Position numbers and translations under genes: made by a program | In this document: positions 19,431-27,418 of the stretch, one piece after another | How positions within the stretch are numbered: position 1 is the first letter of the stretch | How the letters are laid out: every line of letters starts with the position of its first letter | The notes under the pieces: generated by a model | The model's database searches: none | The model's input: the letters and a program-made list of their open reading frames with translations, nothing else | Told to the model about the DNA's origin: nothing | Source of the DNA: Deltaproteobacteria bacterium | GTDB lineage: Bacteria > Myxococcota_A > UBA9042 > PHBI01 | DNA length: 64,000 bases | Reading direction: 5' to 3' | Assembly: GCA_020632715.1 (NCBI GenBank) | Contig: JACKFA010000002.1 | Coordinates: 362,501-426,500 of the forward strand

Positions 19431-20885
19431 TCAGCGGCCCCCGGGGGCGCCCGCGTGCGGGTCGCGCGTGAGGGTCTGGCGCGCGCCGAACGCGATCATC
19501 GTGATCCAGGCGACGACCCCGGGCACCAGCACGATGGCGACGTAGTCGCTCCCGCGATCGCCGAGGAGCCAGAGCCCCGGGAGCGGCGAGAGGAGGCCGA
19601 GCGGGCTCTTCGGGCCGAGGCCCATCCCCGCGACGGCCAGGAACGTGAGGACCGCGAGCACGATGACCGTCGCCACGCGCCGCCCGAACGGCGTCGTGAC
19701 GGTGCTCCGGTAGAGGCGCCGGCCGACGAGGTCGCCGAGGGCCATCACGATCGCCGCGTAGGAGGCGAGGCCCAGGGTGACGGCGAGGACGTCGTCCTGC
19801 TCGGAGAGCGCGCCGAAGACGACGGCGAGGGCGCTCAGCACCGCGAAGGCGACGCGCCCGCGGGCGCCGCCCGGCGCGAAGAGCACCGGCAGCTGGAACC
19901 AGCGCATGCGCGCGGTGTCGCGCGCCTGGCGCGGCGTGACGGCGAAGTCCTCGGCGACCGCGAAGATCCCGAGCACGAACGCGCAGAGCCCGGCGACGAT
20001 CCCCGTGACGCCGAAGAGCTCGTGGCTCGCGAGCGGGTCGGAGGCGAAGGCGACGACGGCGACGTCGAGCGGGATGAGGAACGCGAGGACGCGCGGGCCG
20101 GTCGCGCGGTTCGCGCTCGGGTGGCGGAGGAGCGCCGCGCCGAGCACGAGGCACGTGGCGACCCAGAAGACCGCGAAGTCGAGCGCGATGAAGACGCCGT
20201 CCTCGCCGATGCCGAAGAACACGAACGCGAAGCCGATGTGCTCGAAGTTGAGCCACATCGTGAGCGACATGAACCAGATGATGCCGCACGTGACGGCGAC
20301 GAGCGCCGTGAGCGCCGTGCGGAGCCCCTTCGTGTAGCCGAGGCAGGCGAGGCCGATGGCGCCGGCCGAGGCGCACCAGCCGGCCACCGGGATGAGGACG
20401 AGCGCGAGGGCGACGGTGACGAGATCGATGCCGCGGAGCAGGTACGCCATCATGAAGAACGGCGCGATGGCGGCCATGTAGAGGAGGCCCTGCAGCACCG
20501 AGGCGAGCATGATCCCGCGCAGGAAGCGCCCGGGCGAGAGGCCCGTGAGGCGCAGGAGATCCCAGGTGTTGTCGTCGCGCTCGCGAGCGACCGCGCGGAA
20601 GACCGACACCGGCTCGAACACCCAGACGGCGAAGGTCCACGTGGCGGAGAGGAGGCCGAGCAGCGCCGGGGCGGCGCCCGTGTCGCCGAGCGAGACCTGA
20701 CCTGCCACGGACAGCGCGCAGAGCGTCGCGATCGCGAGCACGAGCGAGAAGACCACGATGAACGCGCGGCTCCGGAGCTGCTGGCGCACGTAGCGCACGA
20801 GCACCGGGTTCGCGCGGTCGAGGAGGCGTCGGACGATGCCGGGGCGTCGCGTGACGACGGCGGCGGGGGCGTCGGCGGTCGTCAC
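19431..20885 (-). CDS. ABC transporter permease
   Basis: 484 aa with about ten to twelve hydrophobic helices, starting with RAFIVVFSLVLAIATLCAL near residue 40. A conserved cytoplasmic segment RERDDNTWDLLRLTGLSPG precedes the next helices, as in ABC-2 type permeases (the ERE..TW.LL..TP/L.P pattern). The substrate is unknown. The GTG start overlaps the stop of the ATPase gene as GTGA, so the two are translationally coupled and surely form one transporter. In related operons such exporters sit beside MoxR/VWA genes, and a role in envelope assembly is inferred. Confidence 0.88.
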   Translation of the reverse strand: MTTADAPAAVVTRRPGIVRRLLDRANPVLVRYVRQQLRSRAFIVVFSLVLAIATLCALSVAGQVSLGDTGAAPALLGLLSATWTFAVWVFEPVSVFRAVARERDDNTWDLLRLTGLSPGRFLRGIMLASVLQGLLYMAAIAPFFMMAYLLRGIDLVTVALALVLIPVAGWCASAGAIGLACLGYTKGLRTALTALVAVTCGIIWFMSLTMWLNFEHIGFAFVFFGIGEDGVFIALDFAVFWVATCLVLGAALLRHPSANRATGPRVLAFLIPLDVAVVAFASDPLASHELFGVTGIVAGLCAFVLGIFAVAEDFAVTPRQARDTARMRWFQLPVLFAPGGARGRVAFAVLSALAVVFGALSEQDDVLAVTLGLASYAAIVMALGDLVGRRLYRSTVTTPFGRRVATVIVLAVLTFLAVAGMGLGPKSPLGLLSPLPGLWLLGDRGSDYVAIVLVPGVVAWITMIAFGARQTLTRDPHAGAPGGR

Positions 20886-21847
20886 TGGACCCTCCCCTCG
20901 GTGAGGTGCATGAAGACGTCCTCGAGGCTCTTGTCGCGCGCGGCGAAGTGGGAGACGGCGAGGCCGCGCCCGATGAGGCGCGCGAGGAGCGCGGCGCGCG
21001 CGTCCGGGTCGGCGCTGCAGGTGAGGGTCACGCGCTCGTCGTGGATCTCGACGTTCGCGATCTCCGGCTCCTCGGCGAGCACGCGCGCGAGCTCCGCGTG
21101 CGGGCGGGCGAGGCGGACCTCGACGACGACGTGCTCGCCGGCCTCGCGCGCGGCGTCCTCGAGGCGCGCCTGCACGCTGCGCTTGATGTCGCGCACGGTG
21201 CCGGTCGCGACGACGCGGCCGAGCTCGATGATGGCGACCGCGTCGCAGATCTCCTCGAGGTCGGCCAGGATGTGGCTCGACACGAGGATGGCCTTCCCCT
21301 GGCGCGCGAGGAGGCGGATGAGCTGGCGCAGCTCGACGCGCGCGCGCGGGTCGAGGCCGGCGGCCGGCTCGTCGAGGATGAGGAGGTCCGGGTCGTGGAC
21401 GAGGGCGCGGCCGAGCCCGAGGCGCTGCCGCATGCCCTTCGAGAGCGAGGTGACGAGCTTCTCGCGGAGGTCGCCGAGCTGACAGAAGTCGACGACGTCG
21501 GCGACGGCGGCGTCGCGGCGGTCGCCGCCGAGGCCGTAGGCGCGCGCGAAGAAGTCGAGGTACTCGGCGACGGTCATGTGCGGGTAGGTGCCGTAGTCGT
21601 CGGGCATGTAGCCGATGCGGCGCGCGACGAGGTCGGCGTCCTGGACGGTCGAGCGGCCGTCGAGCGTGCAGTCGCCGGCGCTCGGCTCGTCGAGGCCGGC
21701 GAGGATCCGCATGGTCGTGGTCTTCCCGGCGCCGTTCGGCCCGATGAAGCCGAAGACCTGCCCGGCGGTGAACTCGAACGACACGTCGGCGACGGCGGTG
21801 GTGGCGCCGAAGCGGCGCCAGAGGCGATCGATGCGGACCTCGGTCAC
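20882..21847 (-). CDS. ABC transporter ATP-binding protein
   Basis: 321 aa. Walker A is GPNGAGKTT (residues 36-44), the signature is LSKGMRQR, Walker B is LLILDEP, and the H-loop His lies in LVSSH. A C-terminal extension of about 90 residues (ARLEDAAREAGEHVVVEVRL ... DKSLEDVFMHLTEGRVQ) is typical of CcmA-like ATPases that pair with ABC-2 permeases. It hydrolyses ATP at the inner membrane to drive the neighbouring permease. The GTG start overlaps the preceding gene by four bases (GTGA). Confidence 0.93.
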   Translation of the reverse strand: MTEVRIDRLWRRFGATTAVADVSFEFTAGQVFGFIGPNGAGKTTTMRILAGLDEPSAGDCTLDGRSTVQDADLVARRIGYMPDDYGTYPHMTVAEYLDFFARAYGLGGDRRDAAVADVVDFCQLGDLREKLVTSLSKGMRQRLGLGRALVHDPDLLILDEPAAGLDPRARVELRQLIRLLARQGKAILVSSHILADLEEICDAVAIIELGRVVATGTVRDIKRSVQARLEDAAREAGEHVVVEVRLARPHAELARVLAEEPEIANVEIHDERVTLTCSADPDARAALLARLIGRGLAVSHFAARDKSLEDVFMHLTEGRVQ

Positions 21848-23451
21848 GGCGTCGCCTCCGCGGTCGTGGGGGCGAGCGGGCCGATGAGGACGGCCGCGGT
21901 CGGCTCGACGTCCTCGGCGGAGGGGCCCGGGAGCGGCGTCAGCGGGGCGGCGAGGGTCGCCCGGACGTGGAGCGGCTCCTGCGCGCGGCGCCAGGCGCGC
22001 TCGGCGCCGGGGCCGGCGCGGACGACGTCGGACGGGGCGAGGCGGGTGCGGCGCGGCCCGTAGAGCGTGAGCGGGACGCGCTCGCCGGGGCCGGCGCCGG
22101 CGGCGACCCACTCGGTGCCGCCGCCGTCGATCCAGGTGATGTCGGCGAGCGCGACGTCGAGGCCGTTCTCGAGCTCGAAGCCCGCGCTCCCCGCGGGGTG
22201 GACGAGGAGGCGCCGGCGCTCGGCGCGCGGGGTCGCCACGACGAGGTGCGCGCTCCGGCGCGCGGGGACCCAGCCGCCGCCGAGGATCTGCTCGGCGCCG
22301 CTCCACGTGACGCGGCGGCCGCTGTCGACGGCGCTGATGACGTCCGCGTCGATGTACTCGCCCTCGCTGAGGTCGTAGGTCTCGAGGGTGGCGCGGACGT
22401 TCGCCTCGGCGGGGGCGCGGAGCTCGCTCTCGCCGAACGCCGTGTAGAGCGTGAGCGCGTCCCAGGTGAACGCCTCGTGGCGCGCGCTGTCGAGCCAGGT
22501 CAGCTGCGTCGCGACGCGCTTCGCGTCGAGGCCCTCGGAGGCGAGGTTGAAGCCGATGAGGAGGAGGCAGGTCGCGAAGGAGAGGAGGGGCGTCGTGACG
22601 AGGAAGAGCGCGCGGCGGCGCCTCCGCTTGATGACCCACCAGAGGTTCAGCGGGCCGGCGAGCACCGCGAAGAGCAGGACGAGGACGAGGAAGCCGCCGA
22701 CCGGGACGACGTTGGTCCCGGGGACGCCCAGGGAGGGGAGCTCGTCGCTCTGCGAGCGGCTGTCGAGGTCGTCGAGGGCCGCGCGGACGGCGAGCTGGCG
22801 GTCGTCGGCGTGGGCGGTCGGGAGGGCGCCGGCCGCGCGGAGGGAGGCGTCATCGCCGGAGGTGAAGAGGCGGCCGCCGGCGACGGTGAAGCGGGCGATC
22901 GCCTCGCGCTGGGCGGCCGAGAGGCGCGCGGCGGCGGCCCCGTCGACGACGAGCGCGAGCGACGTCGGGTAGCCCTGCCAGCGGTCGGGGAGGTCGGCGA
23001 TGGTGACGCCGGCGAGGCGGTACTCGGAGGTGTCGTCGAGGTCGGCCGGCGGGTCGACGACGATGACGGAGGCGCCCTCCTTGCCGCGAAAGGGCGCGGT
23101 CGCGACGCGCTCGACGTCGCCGGGGTCGCGCCAGCGGACGCTCGCGGAGCAGCTCCCGAGGTAGCCGATGGACGCGGGGACGAGCACCGTCGTGCGCGTC
23201 GTCGTGGTGGCGGAGACGTCGATGGTGGCGCGGCCGACGTCGTCGCCGCAGCGGGCCTCGACGACGACGCCTTGCGCGTCGACGCCGCCCGCGGTGATGA
23301 CGACCGGCGTGGTCTCGTGCCGGGCGTACCAGGGGACCGCCGCCGAGAGGCGGATGGCCTGGGCGCGCGCCGCGCCCGGCGCGGCCGCGGCGGCGACGAG
23401 GGCGAGGAGCGCGGCGACGGCGGCGCGGAGGGCGAGGGGGGAGGCGATCAC
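21844..23451 (-). CDS. Exported membrane protein, DUF4350/GATase1-like, unknown function
   Basis: 535 aa. A GTG start gives a signal peptide ending ARAQA near residue 31. The first 270 residues look like an extracytoplasmic beta-rich region plus an alpha/beta segment (VTIADLPDRWQGYPTSLALVVDG ... GGRLFTSGDD) of the kind found in DUF4350/GATase1-like proteins. Two membrane helices near 290 and 320 flank a basic loop WWVIKRRRRRALF, followed by a C-terminal beta domain. No catalytic motif is visible. Its place between moxR and the ABC ATPase, with 4-nt overlaps on both sides, indicates a fixed partner of the system, possibly a periplasmic scaffold. Confidence 0.78.
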   Translation of the reverse strand: MIASPLALRAAVAALLALVAAAAAPGAARAQAIRLSAAVPWYARHETTPVVITAGGVDAQGVVVEARCGDDVGRATIDVSATTTTRTTVLVPASIGYLGSCSASVRWRDPGDVERVATAPFRGKEGASVIVVDPPADLDDTSEYRLAGVTIADLPDRWQGYPTSLALVVDGAAAARLSAAQREAIARFTVAGGRLFTSGDDASLRAAGALPTAHADDRQLAVRAALDDLDSRSQSDELPSLGVPGTNVVPVGGFLVLVLLFAVLAGPLNLWWVIKRRRRRALFLVTTPLLSFATCLLLIGFNLASEGLDAKRVATQLTWLDSARHEAFTWDALTLYTAFGESELRAPAEANVRATLETYDLSEGEYIDADVISAVDSGRRVTWSGAEQILGGGWVPARRSAHLVVATPRAERRRLLVHPAGSAGFELENGLDVALADITWIDGGGTEWVAAGAGPGERVPLTLYGPRRTRLAPSDVVRAGPGAERAWRRAQEPLHVRATLAAPLTPLPGPSAEDVEPTAAVLIGPLAPTTAEATP

Positions 23452-24437
23452 GCCGGCAGCTCCGGGACCGCGTCGAGGAGGCTCCCCACGATGTCGCGCG
23501 CGGTGAGCCCGCGGAGGCTGGCCTCGTAGCTGCGGATGAGGCGGTGCGCGATGACGGCCGGCGCGAGGGCGCGGACGTCCGCGAAGCCGACGGCGGGGCG
23601 GCCGGCGAGGAAGGCGGCGGCGCGGGCGCAGCCGGCGAGGGCGATGGCGGCGCGCGGGCTCGCGCCGAAGCGGAGGTTGTCCTTCACCTCGGCGCGGGCG
23701 CCGGCGACCTCGGGGCGCGTGGCGTGGACGACGCGCGCGATGTAGTCGGCGACGGCGGGGGGGAGGGCGACGCGGCGGACGAGGGCGACGAGGTCGCGGA
23801 GCTCGCCGTCGGCGAGGACGGCGGCGGGGGCGTCGGGGCGGCCCTCGGGGCGGGTCGTGAGGATGCGCGTGAGCACGTCGGGGCCGACGCCGAGCACCTC
23901 GAGCTTCACGTGGAAGCGGTCGAGCTGCGCCTCGGGGAGGGGGTAGGTGCCCTCGAGCTCGACGGGGTTCTGGGTGGCGAGGACGAAGAAGGGATCGGGC
24001 AGGGCGTGGGTCGTGTCGAGGACCGTGACCGAGCGCTCCTGCATCGCCTCGAGCAGCGCCGACTGGGTCTTCGGGCTCGCGCGGTTGATCTCGTCGGCGA
24101 GGACGATGTGCGCGAAGAGGGGGCCGGGGCGGAAGGTGAGGGCGCGGCCGCCGCCGGGGCGCTCCTCGAGGATGTGGTTGCCGGTGATGTCGCTCGGGAG
24201 CAGGTCGGGCGTGAACTGTACGCGCTTCCACGGGAGGCCGACGAGGTGCGCGAGGGCCTTCACGAGCTCGGTCTTGCCGAGGCCGGGGAGGCCCTCGAGG
24301 AGGACGTGGCCGCCGGCGAGGAGGGCGGTGACGACCTGGCGCGTGAGGGCCTCCTGGCCGTAGAGGACGGCGTCGAGCCCCGCGAGGAGGCGCTCGGCGG
24401 CGGCGTGGCGGGGGGCGAGCTCGCTCTCGGGGATCAC
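23448..24437 (-). CDS. moxR: MoxR family AAA+ ATPase
   Basis: 329 aa. Walker A is GLPGLGKT (residues 49-56), Walker B is IVLADEINRA, and sensor 1 lies in FFVLATQNPVELEGTYPLPEAQLDRF. All are hallmark MoxR motifs, followed by the helical lid. MoxR ATPases act as chaperones that mature VWA-containing proteins. The DUF58, BatA-like and double-VWA genes downstream are the expected clients. The GTG at 24437 (VIPESELAPRH) is chosen because its GTGA overlaps the TGA that ends the upstream gene in the frame TTEESP-stop, the same arrangement as in the other junctions. Confidence 0.93.
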   Translation of the reverse strand: MIPESELAPRHAAAERLLAGLDAVLYGQEALTRQVVTALLAGGHVLLEGLPGLGKTELVKALAHLVGLPWKRVQFTPDLLPSDITGNHILEERPGGGRALTFRPGPLFAHIVLADEINRASPKTQSALLEAMQERSVTVLDTTHALPDPFFVLATQNPVELEGTYPLPEAQLDRFHVKLEVLGVGPDVLTRILTTRPEGRPDAPAAVLADGELRDLVALVRRVALPPAVADYIARVVHATRPEVAGARAEVKDNLRFGASPRAAIALAGCARAAAFLAGRPAVGFADVRALAPAVIAHRLIRSYEASLRGLTARDIVGSLLDAVPELPA

Positions 24438-26068
24438 GGAGACTCCTCGGTCGTCGGGGGGCGGGCGCGGGGAGGGCGGCGCCTCCGGGCGCGTCTCGAA
24501 GTAGCGGCCCACGGCGCCGGGGTGGCGCGGGGCGACGTGGGCGCGGCGGGCGTCGGCGTCGAAGGCCTCGAAGCGCTGGGCGGCGGCGCTGGCCTGGGGG
24601 CGCCCTCGGTGACGTCGGGGCGCGGCGCGTCACCGAGAGGGTGACGGAGCCGTCCGGGTTCACGACCGCGCCGTCGGGGAGCGGGGTCGTGGCGCCCGGG
24701 GCGACGGCTGGGTCGGCGCCGCCGCGGACGAGGGGGGCCGGTCCGCCGCCCTCGCTGTGGCCGGCGCGCCCGGCGCCGAGCGCTTCGCGAGCGCCTGCGC
24801 GAGGGCCATCGCGCGCGCGCCGTCCGCGCCGCCGCTCGTGAGCCGGGCGGCGCCGGCCTCGAGGCCCTCCTCGAGCGCCTTCGCGAGAGCGTCGATCTGC
24901 TCGGGCGTGAGCCCCTCGCCGGGCTCGCCGCCCTCGCCCTCGCCCTCGCCCGGTCCCGCCTTCGCGGCGGCCTCGAGGAGCTCCTTCAGCTTCTCGAGCG
25001 CGGCGTCGTCGAGCCCGTCGAGCCCCTTGGCCGCGTCGAGGAGGCGCTCGAGCGCCTTCAGATCGCCCGGGTCGAGCGCGGGGAGGAGCCCCGGCGCCTG
25101 CTCCGCGAGCTTCGACAGCGCTCCGGCGAGGTCGCCGAGGCGCTCGCGCTCGCGCTCGTCGCTCAGGCGCTCCATGAGGCGCTCGCGGGCCGCCTCGCGC
25201 GCGGCGGCGGCCTCGCCGGGCTCGGGCGCGTCGGGGTCCTTCGGCTTCAGGCGGTCGCGGTCGCGCCGGCGCCGCTCGCGCTCCTCGGCGGCCTGCCGCT
25301 GCGCCTCCTCGGGCGTCGGGTCCCCGGCGCGCGGGGCGTCGAGCGTCTTCGAGGCCGCGAGCGCCTGCGCGAGCGCCTTCTCGGCCTTCTCGAGCGACTG
25401 CCGCTCGCTCGCGTCGAGGCGGTCGAGGCCGTCCCACGCGGCCTGGCTCATGCCGTCCTCGCGGGCCTCCTCGCGGAGGCGCTCGAGGTCCTGCCGGAGC
25501 CGCGCGACCTCCTCGGGCGTCGCGAGGCCGAGGCGCTCGAGGCGGTCGAGGCGGCGCTCGACTGGGGCGAAGTGGGCGTCGACCGGTGGCGGCGCGACGG
25601 GCTCCGGGGGCGTGTGCTCGGGGATCACGAAGGCGAGGGCGAGCACGGCGAGGGCGACGCACGCCGCGAGGAGCCCGCGGCGCGGCCAGGGGGCGTGGCG
25701 GGCGTCGGCGAGCCCGGCCGCGGCGCGCGCGGACCACGCGGGGTCGCGCTCGCCCTCCGGCAGGTCGGCGAGGGCCATGACGAGCCCGTGGGCGCCGGCG
25801 TCGCGGTCGAGGTGGGCGGCGACGAGCCCGCGCGGCTCGCGGCGCGCGCCGCGGCGACGGCCGCGAGGGCGAGCGGGATGGCGCCGCAGAGCGCGAGCAC
25901 GAGCGGGAGCGCGGGGCGGAGCGCGACGAGGCCGACGCGGGCGAGCACGACCGACGCCGCGGCGGCGCCGGCGGCGACCGCGAGGGCCGGCCAGAGGGCG
26001 GCGAGCGCGGCGGCGGCGCGACGTCGACGCGAGAGGCGCGCCAGGCGTTGGTCGAGCGGGTTCGGCAT
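24434..26068 (-). pseudogene. DUF4175-like coiled-coil membrane protein gene, frame interrupted
   Basis: First gene of the operon. The ATG at 26068 (GGAG upstream) opens MPNPLDQRLARLSRRRRAAA with two membrane helices. After a frame jump near 25840 a third helix follows (LLAACVALAVLALAFVIP), then a long charged helical region rich in Glu, Arg, Leu and Ala (ERERRRRDRDRLKPKD, LEKLKELLEAAAKAG). This matches large DUF4175-type proteins found before moxR in such operons. At least three further frame changes occur between about 24760 and 24450, at G runs. The C-terminal text (VRGGADP, NPDGSVTLSV, AQRFEAFDADARR, TTEESP) can be followed across frames. Indel error is the likeliest cause. Confidence 0.65.
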
Positions 26069-26164
26069 GTCATGAGCTCCGGACGGGGCAACGTCCGGGA
26101 GCGCCGAGATTAATCCCTTCGACCGTGAAGCGCGACGTCACCGCGGAGAGGGCGGCGCGACGGG

Positions 26165-26665
26165 CTACTCCGGCGAGAAGAAGCGCCGCCAGCCCGGCGG
26201 GAGGCCGTTCTCGAGGATCCCCTCCATCTTGTCGGCGTCGGCCATCGCGAACGAGACCTTCGCCATGCAGCCGGCCTTGCCGTCCTGCGAGAGCGTGACG
26301 CGGAGCGTCGCCGTGTTCTCGCCCTCGGTGAGGATCTTGCCCGTGCCGAGCACCTCGCGGCCGAGGTAGAGCGAGCGGATGTAGCGGACGTTCATCGACG
26401 TCGTGAGCCCGATGCGACCGCGCAGGCCGACGAGCGTCCAGCCGGCGAGCTCGTCGGCGACCATGGCCTGGAGCCCGCCATGGAGGATCCCGGGCGGGCC
26501 GTCGTAGCCGGTCGCGAGCGTGAAGCGCGTCGTGACGGTGTCGCCCTCGCGCTTGAAGCGGAGGCGGAGCCCGACGTCGTTGTGCGGGCCGCAGCCGAAG
26601 CACGTCTGATCGCGGCCGAAGGTGTAGGGATCGAGGTGATCGTGGTGCTCGTGGGCGTCCGACAT
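26165..26665 (-). CDS. PaaI-type hotdog-fold thioesterase
   Basis: 166 aa with the hotdog pattern: a central helix after GPPGILHGGLQAMVADELAGW and beta strands TTSMNVRYIRSLYLGREVLGTGKI. The HGG motif and the following Asp/Glu are the usual acyl-CoA thioesterase active-site features. The N-terminus carries His/Cys residues (HEHHDHLDPYTFGRDQTCFGCG) found in a subgroup of these proteins. It is predicted to hydrolyse a CoA thioester in the cytoplasm, and the substrate is unknown. It lies 96 bp before the MoxR operon on the same strand but has its own start, so co-transcription is uncertain. Confidence 0.85.
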   Translation of the reverse strand: MSDAHEHHDHLDPYTFGRDQTCFGCGPHNDVGLRLRFKREGDTVTTRFTLATGYDGPPGILHGGLQAMVADELAGWTLVGLRGRIGLTTSMNVRYIRSLYLGREVLGTGKILTEGENTATLRVTLSQDGKAGCMAKVSFAMADADKMEGILENGLPPGWRRFFSPE

Positions 26666-26786
26666 GGGCCGGATCTCGCCTCCGCGCGGGGGCGGGTGTC
26701 AAGCGCGACGCGGCAACCGGCGGGCCGCGCGCGTCACCCGCGCGGCGGAGGGGCGCGGCGAGCGCGGGGCGGACGCGGGTTCAGGC

Positions 26787-26815
26787 TTGAGAAGGGGGGC
26801 GCGAGGGCCGATGAT
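26787..26815 (+). promoter_or_regulatory. Possible sigma70-type promoter for the TerB-like gene
   Basis: TTGAGA and GATGAT are 17 bp apart. The -10 box ends 6 bp before the ATG at 26822, so a transcript from it would be leaderless or nearly so. Confidence 0.3.
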
Positions 26816-26821
26816 GGCGGG

Positions 26822-27220
26822 ATGGGATGGACGAAAGAGCTGAACGAGGGCGACTGGTATCTCCTGCACACGCTCGTGCACGTGGCGCGCGCCGACGACG
26901 AGGTCGTGCCGATGGAGGTCGCGTTCATCGACACCGTCATGAAGGCGCTCGACGTGGGCGACGCGGATCGCAGGACCGTGAAGGCGATGCTGCGCGGTGA
27001 GGGCGCGATCCCGCCGGTCGACGCGCGGCCGCCGGCGAGCCTCACGTACGAGCGGAAGCTCGACGTGTTCCGCGAGGCGATCTCGCTCGCCTTCGCCGAC
27101 GGGGTGTTCGCGCACGAGGAGAAGGCGCTCGTGAACAAGCTCGTCCAGCGCCTCGGCCTCCACCCGGGCGACATGCAGCCGATCTGGGACCGGGCGAAGC
27201 GCCACTACCTCGACGGCTGA
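26822..27220 (+). CDS. TerB-like domain protein
   Basis: 132 aa, all helical. Acidic pairs in LLHTLVHVARADDEVVPMEVAFID and AISLAFADGVFAHEEKALVNKL repeat the (A/V)ARADGEV..E...I pattern of TerB domains, which bind metal through conserved Asp/Glu. There is no signal peptide, so it is cytoplasmic. The ATG at 26822 lacks a clear ribosome-binding site. Function beyond a tellurite-resistance-type fold cannot be stated. Confidence 0.75.
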   Translation: MGWTKELNEGDWYLLHTLVHVARADDEVVPMEVAFIDTVMKALDVGDADRRTVKAMLRGEGAIPPVDARPPASLTYERKLDVFREAISLAFADGVFAHEEKALVNKLVQRLGLHPGDMQPIWDRAKRHYLDG

Positions 27221-27418
27221 CGACGCGAGACCGGCAGGCGAGGCCGACGCGAGAGAGCTCGTAGGTCGATCGGCGGATGCCGCTACGTCGAGCGACGGAT
27301 GGTCGCCTGCCGATGAGGCGCTAGGCTCGCAGACTCAGCCCATGCGCGCCGAGCTCCCCCCCTCGCCGACATCCGTCGCGCGGAGGCCCCGGCGCGTCCG
27401 CTCCCTGCGAGGCCCATC

